Shown here piece after piece: positions 1 to 9,007 of a stretch of 64,000 nucleotides of DNA. The stretch comes from Thioalkalivibrio sulfidiphilus (GTDB taxonomy: Bacteria > Pseudomonadota > Gammaproteobacteria > Ectothiorhodospirales > Ectothiorhodospiraceae). A program made the position numbers and the translations under genes. Positions within the stretch are counted from its first letter, which is position 1, and every line of letters begins with the position of its first letter. Below the pieces are notes generated by a model that was given only the letters and a program-made list of their open reading frames with translations, did no database searches and was not told the origin of the DNA. The stretch lies in contig NZ_KB898925.1 of the NCBI RefSeq assembly GCF_000377945.1, forward strand, positions 50,175 through 114,174, written 5' to 3'.

Positions 1-395
1 GCCACGCCCACCTTGGTGTTGAAGCGGGCCAGACGCAGGGCGGCGGCGGCGGCATAGAAGAAGGCCGCCACCCAGCCCACCTGCCCCAGCTCCACCAAGG
101 CCCAGAGATAGACCACCAGGGCCGGCGCGAGGCCGAAGGAGACCATGTCCGAGAGGCTGTCGTACTCGGCGCCGAAGGCGCTCTGGGTGTTGGTCATGCG
201 CGCCACGCGTCCGTCGATGCCATCCAGCACCATGGCCACGAACACCGCGATGGCGGCGGCGGTGAACTGATCGTTGATGGCGGCCACGATGGCATAGAAG
301 CCGGCGAACAGGGCCGCCGTGGTGAACAGGTTGGGCAGCAGGTAGATGCCGCGGCGGGCCTTGTGGTCGCCCGCCTGGGGTTCGGTGTCCGACAT
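1..395 (-). CDS. pssA: CDP-diacylglycerol--serine O-phosphatidyltransferase (partial, 3' end outside window)
   Basis: PssA condenses CDP-diacylglycerol with L-serine at the inner membrane to give phosphatidylserine. About 131 N-terminal codons are visible and the gene runs off the left edge. The CDP-alcohol phosphatidyltransferase signature is complete: D61-G62-x2-A65-R66, then G75, D79 and D83 with exact family spacing, set among hydrophobic membrane segments (roughly residues 27-58 and 90-115). The start is the ATG two bases after the psd stop, so the two genes are almost certainly co-transcribed: psd makes phosphatidylethanolamine from the PssA product. The order ilvI-ilvH-ilvC-psd-pssA is a familiar gammaproteobacterial arrangement. 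Confidence 0.93.
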   Translation of the reverse strand, partial: MSDTEPQAGDHKARRGIYLLPNLFTTAALFAGFYAIVAAINDQFTAAAIAVFVAMVLDGIDGRVARMTNTQSAFGAEYDSLSDMVSFGLAPALVVYLWALVELGQVGWVAAFFYAAAAALRLARFNTKVGV

Positions 396-397
396 AG

Positions 398-1030
398 TCA
401 GGCCTTTTCGCTTTCCTTGTGGACCAGGATCCCGATGATATCACTGCCCGCCTTCAGGCGTTGCCCCGGCGCCACCTCCACCCGGCTGTTCATGGGCAGG
501 TAGACCTGCACCGGCAGGCCGAAACCCAGGAAACCGCAGCGCCTGCCCTGCCCCATGCGCTCACCGGACTGCACGTCGCAACGCACCAATCGCAGCCCCC
601 GGATCTGTATGGCGAATACCACCTCGTCGCCTTCATCGGTCTGCACCTGCAGGGCGAACTCGTCCCCGGGCAGTCCCTCCTTGCCCCCTTCCTTGCCCGG
701 CCACCAGCGCGCCATCACCTTGCCCTCGATCGGGCTGTGCACGTTGAACTCGCCGAAACGGGACTGGCGCAGGCTCACACGCCGGGCCGGCCGGCCCAGG
801 TAGGGATCACGATGCTCGGCCACCTCCGTGACCACACCGTCCACGGGGCTCAGCACGGCCAGGGCCCTGGGCGCGACCGTGCGGCTGAAATCACGAAAGA
901 TGAAAAACGCCACGGCCAGCAGGATCCAGCTGGGCCAGGCGATCTCGGCGCCCCAGACCGCATGGGTGCCGGCGACGATGACCGCCGCAGCCGCGACGTA
1001 GGGACGACCTTCAGGTGCGAGAGGAAGCAT
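398..1030 (-). CDS. psd: Phosphatidylserine decarboxylase (short, archaeal-type proenzyme)
   Basis: Psd decarboxylates phosphatidylserine to phosphatidylethanolamine. At 210 aa it belongs to the short Psd-related class, not the ~290-320 aa E. coli type. N-terminal hydrophobic segments (residues ~8-48) precede the catalytic domain, which carries the SPVDG and NVHSPIEGKV motifs. A Gly-Ser pair in KAGSDIIG near the C-terminus fits the self-cleavage site that creates the pyruvoyl group from the serine. The ATG at 1030 has no good Shine-Dalgarno; the bases just upstream belong to a long hairpin (1037-1110), so translation may depend on how that element folds. It is followed after two bases by pssA. 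Confidence 0.9.
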   Translation of the reverse strand: MLPLAPEGRPYVAAAAVIVAGTHAVWGAEIAWPSWILLAVAFFIFRDFSRTVAPRALAVLSPVDGVVTEVAEHRDPYLGRPARRVSLRQSRFGEFNVHSPIEGKVMARWWPGKEGGKEGLPGDEFALQVQTDEGDEVVFAIQIRGLRLVRCDVQSGERMGQGRRCGFLGFGLPVQVYLPMNSRVEVAPGQRLKAGSDIIGILVHKESEKA

Positions 1031-1036
1031 TTAAAG

Positions 1037-1110
1037 AAGATACAAGTGACAAGAGGCAAGAGACAAGAAAGCCCCCCTTCTTGCCTCTTGCCTCTTGTAT
1101 CTTGCCTCTA
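1037..1110. repeat. Long intergenic hairpin, family A (CAAGAGG-type heptamer)
   Basis: Left arm about 1040-1070 and right arm about 1078-1109 are near-perfect reverse complements, each built of variants of the 7-base unit CAAGAGG/CAAGAGA. It fills the whole gap between the ilvC stop and the psd start. A second copy lies on the other side of ilvC, and a decayed third copy lies at 49466-49517. Confidence 0.85.
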
Positions 1111-1112
1111 GA

Positions 1113-2224
<1,112 letters not shown>

Positions 2225-2229
2225 AGTAA

Positions 2230-2721
2230 CTAAATCTTTAATGCGACATCGCCACGGGCAATGCCCATGACGCCGGAACGCACCACTTCGAGCACCTCGA
2301 ACGGGCGCAGGGCCTCGATGAAGGCGTCCAGTTTGCTGCTGTCACCGGTGAGCTCGATCACATAGGTGGCCGGGCTCACGTCGATGATGCGGCCGCGGAA
2401 GATATCGGTCAGGCGCTTGACCTCTTCCCGGTCGTCGCCACCCACCCGCAGCTTGGCCATCATCATCTCGCGCTCGATGTGGCGATACTCGGTCAGGTCC
2501 ATGAGCTTGACCACGTCGATCAGCTTGTTGAGCTGCTTGACGATCTGCTCGACGATCTCATCGGAGCCGCTGGTGACCAGCGTCAGGCGCGACAGGGTCG
2601 GGTCGTCGGTGGGCGCCACGGTGAGCGACTCGATGTTGTAGCCGCGCGCCGAGAACAGCCCGGCCACCCGGGACAGGGCGCCGGATTCGTTTTCCATCAG
2701 GATTGCAATGATATGTCTCAT
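2230..2721 (-). CDS. ilvH: Acetolactate synthase small (regulatory) subunit
   Basis: This is the regulatory subunit of acetohydroxyacid synthase; it stimulates the catalytic subunit and confers valine feedback inhibition. The 163-aa length is typical. The N-terminal ACT domain begins MRHIIAILMENESGALSRV and continues through GLFSARGYNIESL, which carries the valine-site residues; the C-terminal domain spans about residues 85-160. It follows ilvI after 13 bases, so the pair is translated together. Confidence 0.95.
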   Translation of the reverse strand: MRHIIAILMENESGALSRVAGLFSARGYNIESLTVAPTDDPTLSRLTLVTSGSDEIVEQIVKQLNKLIDVVKLMDLTEYRHIEREMMMAKLRVGGDDREEVKRLTDIFRGRIIDVSPATYVIELTGDSSKLDAFIEALRPFEVLEVVRSGVMGIARGDVALKI

Positions 2722-2734
2722 GATGCCCCCGTCC

Positions 2735-4429
2735 TCACACCAGGATCATTTCGTTCTGGCCGGCACCGGCCGGGATCATGGGATAGACGTTCTCGGACTG
2801 ATCGGTGATGAAGTCCATGAACACCAGGCGGTCCTTGAGCTTGAGGGCCTCCTTGATGGCGCCCTCCACGTCACCGGGCTTCTCGATGCGCATGCCCACG
2901 TGGCCATAGGCCTGGGCGAGCGCCATGAAGTCCGGCAGGGCATCCATGTAGGACATGGCGTAACGGCCCTGATAGAAGAACTCCTGCCACTGACGCACCA
3001 TACCCATGTAGCGGTTGTTCAGGTTCACCACCTTGATGGGCAGATGATACTGCAGGCAGGTGGACAGCTCCTGGATGCACATCTGGATGCTGGCCTCACC
3101 GGTGATGCAGGCCACCGTGGCATCCGGGTGGGCGAGCTGCACGCCCATGGCGGACGGCAGGCCGAAACCCATGGTGCCGAGCCCCCCCGAGTTGATCCAG
3201 CGATTGGGCTTGTCGAACTTGTAGAACTGCGCCGCCCACATCTGATGCTGGCCCACGTCGGAGGTGACGAAGGCATCCCCCTTGGTGAGCTTCCACAGGG
3301 TCTCGATCACGAACTGGGGCTTGATGAGTTCGGAGTTGCGGTCGAACTTGAGGCAGTCCATAGCGCGCCACTCGTCGATCTGCTTCCACCAGGCCTTGAG
3401 CGCGGTGGCGTCAGGCTTGCGCGGGTCGGCCTTGATCTCCTTGATCATGGCCTTGAGCACGCTGTCCACCTGGCCGACGATGGGCACGTCCACCTTCACG
3501 TTCTTGGAGATGGAGGCCGGATCCACGTCCACATGCACGATCTTGGCATAGGGGCAGAACTTCTCGATGTTGCCCGTCACCCGGTCGTCGAAGCGGGCGC
3601 CGATGGCGATCACCAGATCCGCGTGGTGCATGGACATATTGGCTTCATAGGTGCCGTGCATGCCAAGCATGCCGATGAACTGCTTGTCGGTGGCCGGGTA
3701 GCCGCCCAGGCCCATCAGGGTGTTGGTGATGGGATAACCGAGCAGCCTGGTGAAGTCGGTCAGGGACTTGGCGGCACGGCCCAGGATCACGCCACCGCCG
3801 GTATAGATCACCGGCTGGCGAGCCTCCAGGATCAGGTCGATGGCCTTCTTGATCTGCCCCGTGTGGCCCTTGACCGTCGGATTGTAGGAACGCATCCGGA
3901 TGGTCTTGGGATAGCTGAACTCGCACTTGTGGGCGGTGACATCCTTGGGGATGTCCACCACCACCGGGCCGGGTCGGCCGGAGGTGGCCACGTAGAAGGC
4001 CTTCTTGATGGTGGTGGCCAAGTCCTTGACGTCCTTGACCAGGAAGTTGTGCTTCACGCAGGGGCGCGTGATACCGACGGTGTCCACTTCCTGGAAGGCG
4101 TCGTTGCCGATCAGGCTGGTGGGCACCTGGCCGGTGAACACCACCAGGGGCACGGAATCCATGTAGGCGTCGGCGATGCCGGTGATGGCATTGGTGGCGC
4201 CGGGACCGGAGGTTACCAGGGCTACACCGGGCTTGTCCGTCGACTTGGCATAGCCTTCGGCGGCGTGAATCGCCCCCTGTTCATGCCGCACGAGGATGTG
4301 TGCAACCTTATCCTGCTTGTACAGGGCGTCGTAGATGTGAAGCACGGCGCCACCCGGGTACCCGAAAATAAGATCGACACCTTCCTCCTGCAAGCAGCGG
4401 ACAAAGATCTCGGCACCGGTCAATTCCAC
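2735..4429 (-). CDS. ilvI: Acetolactate synthase large (catalytic) subunit
   Basis: This is the ThDP- and FAD-dependent enzyme joining pyruvate to pyruvate or 2-oxobutyrate, the first common step of branched-chain amino acid synthesis. The 564-aa product has the three domains in order: the N-terminal Pyr domain with FGYPGGAVLHIYD and the catalytic Glu in RHEQGAIHAAEGYA, the central FAD-binding domain, and the C-terminal PP domain with GEASIQMC...LNNRYMGMVRQWQ. I chose the GTG at 4429 (VELTGAEIFVRCL), preceded by AGGAGA at good spacing; the in-frame extension upstream lacks family similarity. The C-terminus (AGAGQNEMILV) is complete. Confidence 0.94.
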   Translation of the reverse strand: MELTGAEIFVRCLQEEGVDLIFGYPGGAVLHIYDALYKQDKVAHILVRHEQGAIHAAEGYAKSTDKPGVALVTSGPGATNAITGIADAYMDSVPLVVFTGQVPTSLIGNDAFQEVDTVGITRPCVKHNFLVKDVKDLATTIKKAFYVATSGRPGPVVVDIPKDVTAHKCEFSYPKTIRMRSYNPTVKGHTGQIKKAIDLILEARQPVIYTGGGVILGRAAKSLTDFTRLLGYPITNTLMGLGGYPATDKQFIGMLGMHGTYEANMSMHHADLVIAIGARFDDRVTGNIEKFCPYAKIVHVDVDPASISKNVKVDVPIVGQVDSVLKAMIKEIKADPRKPDATALKAWWKQIDEWRAMDCLKFDRNSELIKPQFVIETLWKLTKGDAFVTSDVGQHQMWAAQFYKFDKPNRWINSGGLGTMGFGLPSAMGVQLAHPDATVACITGEASIQMCIQELSTCLQYHLPIKVVNLNNRYMGMVRQWQEFFYQGRYAMSYMDALPDFMALAQAYGHVGMRIEKPGDVEGAIKEALKLKDRLVFMDFITDQSENVYPMIPAGAGQNEMILV

Positions 4430-4771
4430 GGCTTGTCTCCTGCGTGTTGCGAGGGTGGTGGGGTTGGCTTCCCCACGCCCGACCGGGCGCAGAAGCGCCC
4501 GGAGCCGGAACGGCGGGGAAAGGGTCCAATAGTAATATGAAGCGGTCGGAATTTCACGAAAACTTGATATTTCAGACACATCCTGTGGTTTTCCTGCCAG
4601 CTTCGCCGCCCGCATCCGACGGTCCCCGTCAGCATGGAAAGTCAAAAGCTGGAACGCAAAGGGCGCGAAGGTCTCGCCAAGGACGCCAGGAAAATCTCTT
4701 GTAAGACAAAACCCTTGCGTCCTGCGCGCATCGCTTCGCGCCCTTTGCGGTGAGCTTCTCGGGTCTGGAGG
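4430..4771. other. Intergenic region: ilvI leader and a family B hairpin
   Basis: This 342-base gap should hold the ilvI promoter, read leftward. A GC-rich leader stem GGGCGC/GCGCCC lies at 4485-4500, close to the ilvI ribosome-binding site. A TTGACT hexamer on the minus strand near 4643-4648 could be a -35 element, but I find no convincing -10 partner. The rest is the hairpin at 4647-4757. Confidence 0.4.
4647..4757. repeat. Long intergenic hairpin, family B (GCAAAG/GCGAAG type)
   Basis: Left arm 4647-4690 (containing ACGCAAAGGGCGCGAAGG) pairs imperfectly with right arm 4715-4757 (containing CTTCGCGCCCTTTGCGG). It is the same family as the elements at 10217, 12925, 14808 and 41087, and it abuts the stop of the MutS2-like gene. 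Confidence 0.8.
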
Positions 4772-6340
4772 CTAACGCCCCTCCCCGATGATGGCCGCCA
4801 GATGCCCCCTCGCCCGCTCCACCAGAGCCTCGGGCAGGCCATTCTTCTGGGCGATGGTGAGCCCCAGGGACACCCCCGGCTCGCCGATGATCAGCCGGTA
4901 GGTGGGCGCCAGGCGCTGGTGGTCGAACTGCATGGAGGCGTTGCGGATGCCCGGGTGCCTGGCGGCATAGTCCTTGAGCGGCGAGAGGTGGGTATTGACG
5001 ATGCCCTGGACCTTGCGGGACAGCAGCTCGTCCAGCACCGCCATGGCCAGGGCCGCGCCCTCCTCCGGGTCCGTGCCGGTGCCCAGTTCGTCCAGCAGCA
5101 CCAGGGTCTCGCCGTCCGCCTCGTCCAGGATGCGCTTGAGCACCTCCACGTGGCCGGCGAAGGTGGACAGGTGATGAAACAGGCTCTGGTGGTCGCCCAC
5201 GTCCACGATCACCCGGGCATAGCTGCCGATCTCGCAGTCCTGTTCCGCGGGCACGTGCAGGCCGCACCAGGCCATCACCGTGATCAGGCCCAGGGTCTTG
5301 AGCGCCACGGTCTTGCCGCCGGTGTTGGGACCGGTAACCAGGAGCAGCACGTCGTTGCCGTCCAGGTGAATGGACAGGGGCACGGGTCGGGGTCCGCTGC
5401 CGTCGGCGAACTGGATCAGCAGCAGGGGGTGGTAGGCCTCCGCCAGGCGCACCCGCGGCCCTTCCACCAGGGTGGGGGCGTGGGCGTTCATGTGGTGGGA
5501 GAGCTGCCCGGCGGCGAAGGCCAGGTCCACCCAGGTGAGTGCGGCGAGCATGCCGTTCAGGGCGTCCATGTGCTCGGCGATGCCGGCGGTCAGCTCCCGC
5601 AGCACCCGCTGCTGCTCGGCGTTGATGCGCCCGTTCAGGGTGTCCAGGCGGTTGTTCAGGGGCACCGCCTCCATGGGTTCCACGATCTGGTCGCGACCAC
5701 CCATGGCCGATCCCCGGCGCACCCCCTTGACCTTGTCCGCCTCGGTGCCGCGGATCACGATCACCGCGCGCTCGCTGTTCCACTGCACCTTGCGGTTGTC
5801 ATCGAGGCAGTCGCGGATGTCGTCACGGCCCATGCGCCCGAGCACCACCTGCTCCACCTCGGCACGCAGCTTCGACCGCTCAGCAAAGGCCTCTTCCAGC
5901 TCGGTACTGGCGTCCTCGCGCAGGGAACCGGCGCCCGCGAGGCTCTTGTCCAGCAGTTCCACCAGCGCCTGGGGCGGCTTCAGTTCATCCAGGCTGCCAG
6001 GATAGATATCCGGCGTTTCGTCCAGCGCCCCGGCCAGCTGGCCGGCGGCACGCATCACCACCTGGATGTTGTGCATGGCCTGGGTGGAGAGCCGCGCGCC
6101 CGGAGAAGACGCCTGACGCAGGGCCGCACGGATGTCCGGCAGCTGTCCCATGAGCGGCATGCGCCCCGCATCGATGCGGGTGCGGGCCGCCGTGACCGCC
6201 CGCTGCATCTGACGGGCCACCGCCAGGGTCGGCGCCGGCTCCAGGGCACGCGCGGCATCGGCCCCATAGGGTGTGTGGGTCAGGCGTTCCAGCAAACGCC
6301 GGATGGAGTCGAACTCAAGGGGTTTCAGATCGGCTTGCAT
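4772..6340 (-). CDS. MutS2-like ATPase lacking the Smr nuclease domain
   Basis: It belongs to the MutS family ABC-type ATPases. The N-terminal ~290 residues match the MutS2 core/lever region (start FDSIRRLLERLTHTPYGADAA), and the C-terminal ~230 residues are the ATPase, with Walker A GPNTGGKT, signature region DHQSLFHHLSTFAGH, Walker B LVLLDELGTGTDP and the switch histidine in NTHLSPLKDYA. Full-length MutS2 is ~780 aa and ends in a connector and Smr endonuclease domain. Here the protein stops at 522 aa, right after the ATPase, with no frameshift visible downstream. MutS2 suppresses recombination or acts at collided ribosomes; without Smr this version cannot use that nuclease, so its role is open. 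Confidence 0.82.
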   Translation of the reverse strand: MQADLKPLEFDSIRRLLERLTHTPYGADAARALEPAPTLAVARQMQRAVTAARTRIDAGRMPLMGQLPDIRAALRQASSPGARLSTQAMHNIQVVMRAAGQLAGALDETPDIYPGSLDELKPPQALVELLDKSLAGAGSLREDASTELEEAFAERSKLRAEVEQVVLGRMGRDDIRDCLDDNRKVQWNSERAVIVIRGTEADKVKGVRRGSAMGGRDQIVEPMEAVPLNNRLDTLNGRINAEQQRVLRELTAGIAEHMDALNGMLAALTWVDLAFAAGQLSHHMNAHAPTLVEGPRVRLAEAYHPLLLIQFADGSGPRPVPLSIHLDGNDVLLLVTGPNTGGKTVALKTLGLITVMAWCGLHVPAEQDCEIGSYARVIVDVGDHQSLFHHLSTFAGHVEVLKRILDEADGETLVLLDELGTGTDPEEGAALAMAVLDELLSRKVQGIVNTHLSPLKDYAARHPGIRNASMQFDHQRLAPTYRLIIGEPGVSLGLTIAQKNGLPEALVERARGHLAAIIGEGR

Positions 6341-6345
6341 GAAAT

Positions 6346-6422
6346 CAGTCTCAAGTGGCTAGTCTCAAGTGGCAAGGTAGAGCGGCTTTTCCTTGCCACT
6401 TGAGACTTACCACTTGCCACTG
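6346..6422. repeat. Long intergenic hairpin, family C (AGTGGCT/CTCAAGTGG type)
   Basis: Left arm 6346-6377 carries two rounds of AGTCTCAAGTGGC and pairs with right arm 6391-6422 (CCTTGCCACTTGAGACTT and on). It fills the gap between the aldo/keto reductase stop and the MutS2-like start. The same family recurs at 25622-25710. Confidence 0.85.
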
Positions 6423-6425
6423 GTT

Positions 6426-7595
6426 TTATTCGGCCTTCTTATACATGGACAGGTAATCCTTGCGCTCCAGCGGCGGCAGCTTCGCCACCGCCAGCATGTC
6501 GTCCAGGTGCTCGGGCGTGCTCATGCCCACCAGGGAGGTGCCCAGGCCTGGGGTGGAGCGGTTGAACTGCATGGCCCGCTGGGCAGGGGGCAGGTCCGCG
6601 AAACGCTCCGCCACCACGTCCACGGACTGGCTGCCCAGGTGACCCTTGAATAGGGTGTGAGAGGCCATCATGTAGACCTCCAGCTGGTGGGCCGCCTGGA
6701 TGGGGGAGCCCACATTGCCCTGGCCGGTGGCGGTGTTGAAGCGGGTGAAGCCCTCCAGCATCACCTGGTTGAAGGGCATCATCACGATCTTGAAGTGATG
6801 CCGGGCGTGATCGTCTCCGGTCACCTCCCGGGCGGCACCCTCGGCCAGGCCGATCATGGAGGTGATGGACTGGAACATCTTGGCGTCAGTCTCCACCCTG
6901 AAACCCTCGAAGGTGGTGATGCCGTAGGCGCGGATGCGCTTTTCATTGGCCGCTCTTTCCAGCACCTGGAAGACCTTGGCGAGCTTGCGGTTGGTGACCT
7001 CCTTGCCGATCACCGGGATGTGCACCTCCGGCTGGTCAACCAGGAAGGCGTCCAGGGTCTCCACGCCCATGAGACTGCGCGACAGCTCGATCTGGTAGTT
7101 GATGTACTCGGGCGCCAGTAGGTGCGCGCCCTTGGCCAGGTCGTCCTGGGTACCCAGACCCTGGGCGACGATCTCGGACTCAAACCAGGCGTTCATGTCC
7201 GCCGGCGGACCGCCTCGCAGGGTCAGGAAACCGCCCTTGGACATGAGGAACATGGCCTCCCGTGGCACCCCCACCTCGATGGCCGCGCGCACTCCCGCCC
7301 CCACCGCGGCCAGGGAGCGGCCGTAGCGGTAATGGGCGCCGGTGTCGATGACGTTGATGCCCCGGGTGAGTGCCTTGGTCACGATGGCGCTGATGGCCGC
7401 GTCGACCTGCGGGCTCGCCTCGCCGCCGAAGGTGCCCACACCGAGGCTGGAGAGCTGCATGCGCGCGCGCAGGAATTCACTGTAATGGCCCGGGGAGGCG
7501 TCACCGGAGGCGATGTGGGCCTCGGCGTAGGCGCGCGTGGCCTTGGCATTGGCGTAACCGGGGATCAGGGAGGCTGTGTTCATGGACTGTGACAT
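6426..7595 (-). CDS. Aldo/keto reductase family protein
   Basis: This is an NAD(P)H-dependent oxidoreductase of the aldo/keto reductase fold. Visible landmarks are the N-terminal VGTFGGEASPQVDAAI region, the catalytic Asp-Tyr region (INVIDTGAHYRYGRS) and a C-terminal cofactor-binding part including GLGTSLVGMSTPEHLDD. At 389 aa it is longer than the usual ~320 aa, with insertions in the middle of the barrel. Two ATGs and an upstream TTG compete as starts; I took the ATG at 7595. The substrate cannot be told from sequence. It is divergent from the HD-GYP gene, 116 bases apart. Confidence 0.8.
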   Translation of the reverse strand: MSQSMNTASLIPGYANAKATRAYAEAHIASGDASPGHYSEFLRARMQLSSLGVGTFGGEASPQVDAAISAIVTKALTRGINVIDTGAHYRYGRSLAAVGAGVRAAIEVGVPREAMFLMSKGGFLTLRGGPPADMNAWFESEIVAQGLGTQDDLAKGAHLLAPEYINYQIELSRSLMGVETLDAFLVDQPEVHIPVIGKEVTNRKLAKVFQVLERAANEKRIRAYGITTFEGFRVETDAKMFQSITSMIGLAEGAAREVTGDDHARHHFKIVMMPFNQVMLEGFTRFNTATGQGNVGSPIQAAHQLEVYMMASHTLFKGHLGSQSVDVVAERFADLPPAQRAMQFNRSTPGLGTSLVGMSTPEHLDDMLAVAKLPPLERKDYLSMYKKAE

Positions 7596-7711
7596 GATTG
7601 AGTTCAAAGGTCGGAAATGCTACCAGAATCCGTGGCGGGACGGCGACCTGCCGGACGTCCCGTAGTACACTTCGAGACATATCGGATCTACGCACACAGC
7701 AACAGGATTCC

Positions 7712-9007
7712 ATGTCATCCATCGCCGGCGAAACCATGCAGGATATCCGGGACTCACTCCCGGAAAACTGCGATGAAATCTACACCCGCCATGTCACGGA
7801 ACTCGGTGAACAACGCCAGATTCAGGCCAGCGAGGACATCTTCAGCGCGACGGGGCACAAGCTGCTCGCCCGCCAGGCTCGAATCGACCGGGGCGTATTC
7901 GAAAAACTCACGCGTCACAAACTGCTGCGCCCGCTGGATCACAGCCTGTCCATCGAAGGCGCCGTTCAATCACCGGAACTGGTGACTGTCGGGCAAGAAC
8001 TGGCGGAGCAGGACCCCCTGCTCCAGGCCCTCCACACCACCCTGAAAAATCCCCAGGCACCGCTGAATCACCTGGGCAAGGTGATCCTCGTACCGCCCCT
8101 GGCCGCGAAACTGACCGTATTCAGGGAACGGATGCCCGATCACTATCGCCACGCCGTGCGGGTCGCCCTGACCGCCTGTGCGCTGGCGGAGTCCGGCGGC
8201 GCCGAGACCGCGGTCCTGTCACGGACCGTCTGCACGGCGGGGCTGTTCCATGACCTCGGGGAATTGCACATCAGCCCAGAGATCTTCACCTTGCGTCGCC
8301 CCCTTGAACCGTCCGAGGAGCGGCAGGTGCGTGCCCACCCGGTGATCGCCTACCTGCTGCTCAGGGAGTTTCCGCAATACCACCCCGAAGTCAGCCGGGC
8401 CGTGCTGGAACACCACGAACGACTGGACGGCAGCGGCTATCCCCAGGGCCGCTCCGGCGACAGGCTGGCCATGGCAGGGCGCATCCTGGCGGTGGCGGAA
8501 CTGTCCGTGGCCCTTTGCGATCGCGGCGGTGGAGAAAACCTGGCGGCCATCCTGAAAGGCCAGCCGGAAAAGCTCGATGCCCTGCCAGTGGGGCGTCTGC
8601 TGCTGGCCCTGCAGCACTGCCCCACATCAAATAAGCAGTCTAAACCTGCCATGCCGGAGATGATCATCGCCGATCTGCGCGAAGTGCTGGATCTGGTCCA
8701 GCAGGGCCTTGAGGCGACGCGGACCGACACCGGCGCCGCCGCGCGCTTGATCCATGAACGCCTCACGGATCTGGCCCGCTCACTGGATCGTGCGGGGATG
8801 CGTGCCGCCGCACCCGATCAGTGGCTGGAAGATTTACAAGAGTCGCCCGAGTTGAGTGTCGAACTGGCAGCCCTCACCCGCGAAGCGAGCTATCGGCTCA
8901 AAGGCATCGCCGCAGAAATCCAGCATCAACAGGTGGCAGTCAACGGCGATACCCGTAGTGCCACTCCCGCCCTCTCGGACTGGCTTGATCGCATCAGCCG
9001 GCTGTGA
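7712..9007 (+). CDS. HD-GYP domain protein, probable cyclic di-GMP phosphodiesterase
   Basis: The C-terminal half carries an HD-GYP domain: a metal-binding HD pair in FHDLGELHISPEIF, then HHERLDGSGYPQG, the diagnostic HHExxDGxGYP motif, followed by LAMAGRILAVAE. HD-GYP proteins hydrolyse cyclic di-GMP, so a signalling role in biofilm or motility is likely. The N-terminal ~150 residues match no domain I know and have no receiver domain or membrane segment, so this is a soluble stand-alone protein. I chose the ATG at 7712, preceded by AGGA; a start 7 codons downstream is possible. Its last 14 bases overlap the convergent histone-deacetylase-like gene. Confidence 0.82.
   Translation: MSSIAGETMQDIRDSLPENCDEIYTRHVTELGEQRQIQASEDIFSATGHKLLARQARIDRGVFEKLTRHKLLRPLDHSLSIEGAVQSPELVTVGQELAEQDPLLQALHTTLKNPQAPLNHLGKVILVPPLAAKLTVFRERMPDHYRHAVRVALTACALAESGGAETAVLSRTVCTAGLFHDLGELHISPEIFTLRRPLEPSEERQVRAHPVIAYLLLREFPQYHPEVSRAVLEHHERLDGSGYPQGRSGDRLAMAGRILAVAELSVALCDRGGGENLAAILKGQPEKLDALPVGRLLLALQHCPTSNKQSKPAMPEMIIADLREVLDLVQQGLEATRTDTGAAARLIHERLTDLARSLDRAGMRAAAPDQWLEDLQESPELSVELAALTREASYRLKGIAAEIQHQQVAVNGDTRSATPALSDWLDRISRL

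Noticed and set aside
2708..4540. Open 610-codon frame on the plus strand across ilvI
   Set aside because: It is the shadow of ilvI; the translation is His/Gly/Val-rich with no family features.
4420..4635. Attenuator leader peptide upstream of ilvI
   Set aside because: A small frame exists but lacks a run of Ile, Val or Leu codons and no terminator/antiterminator pair is seen.
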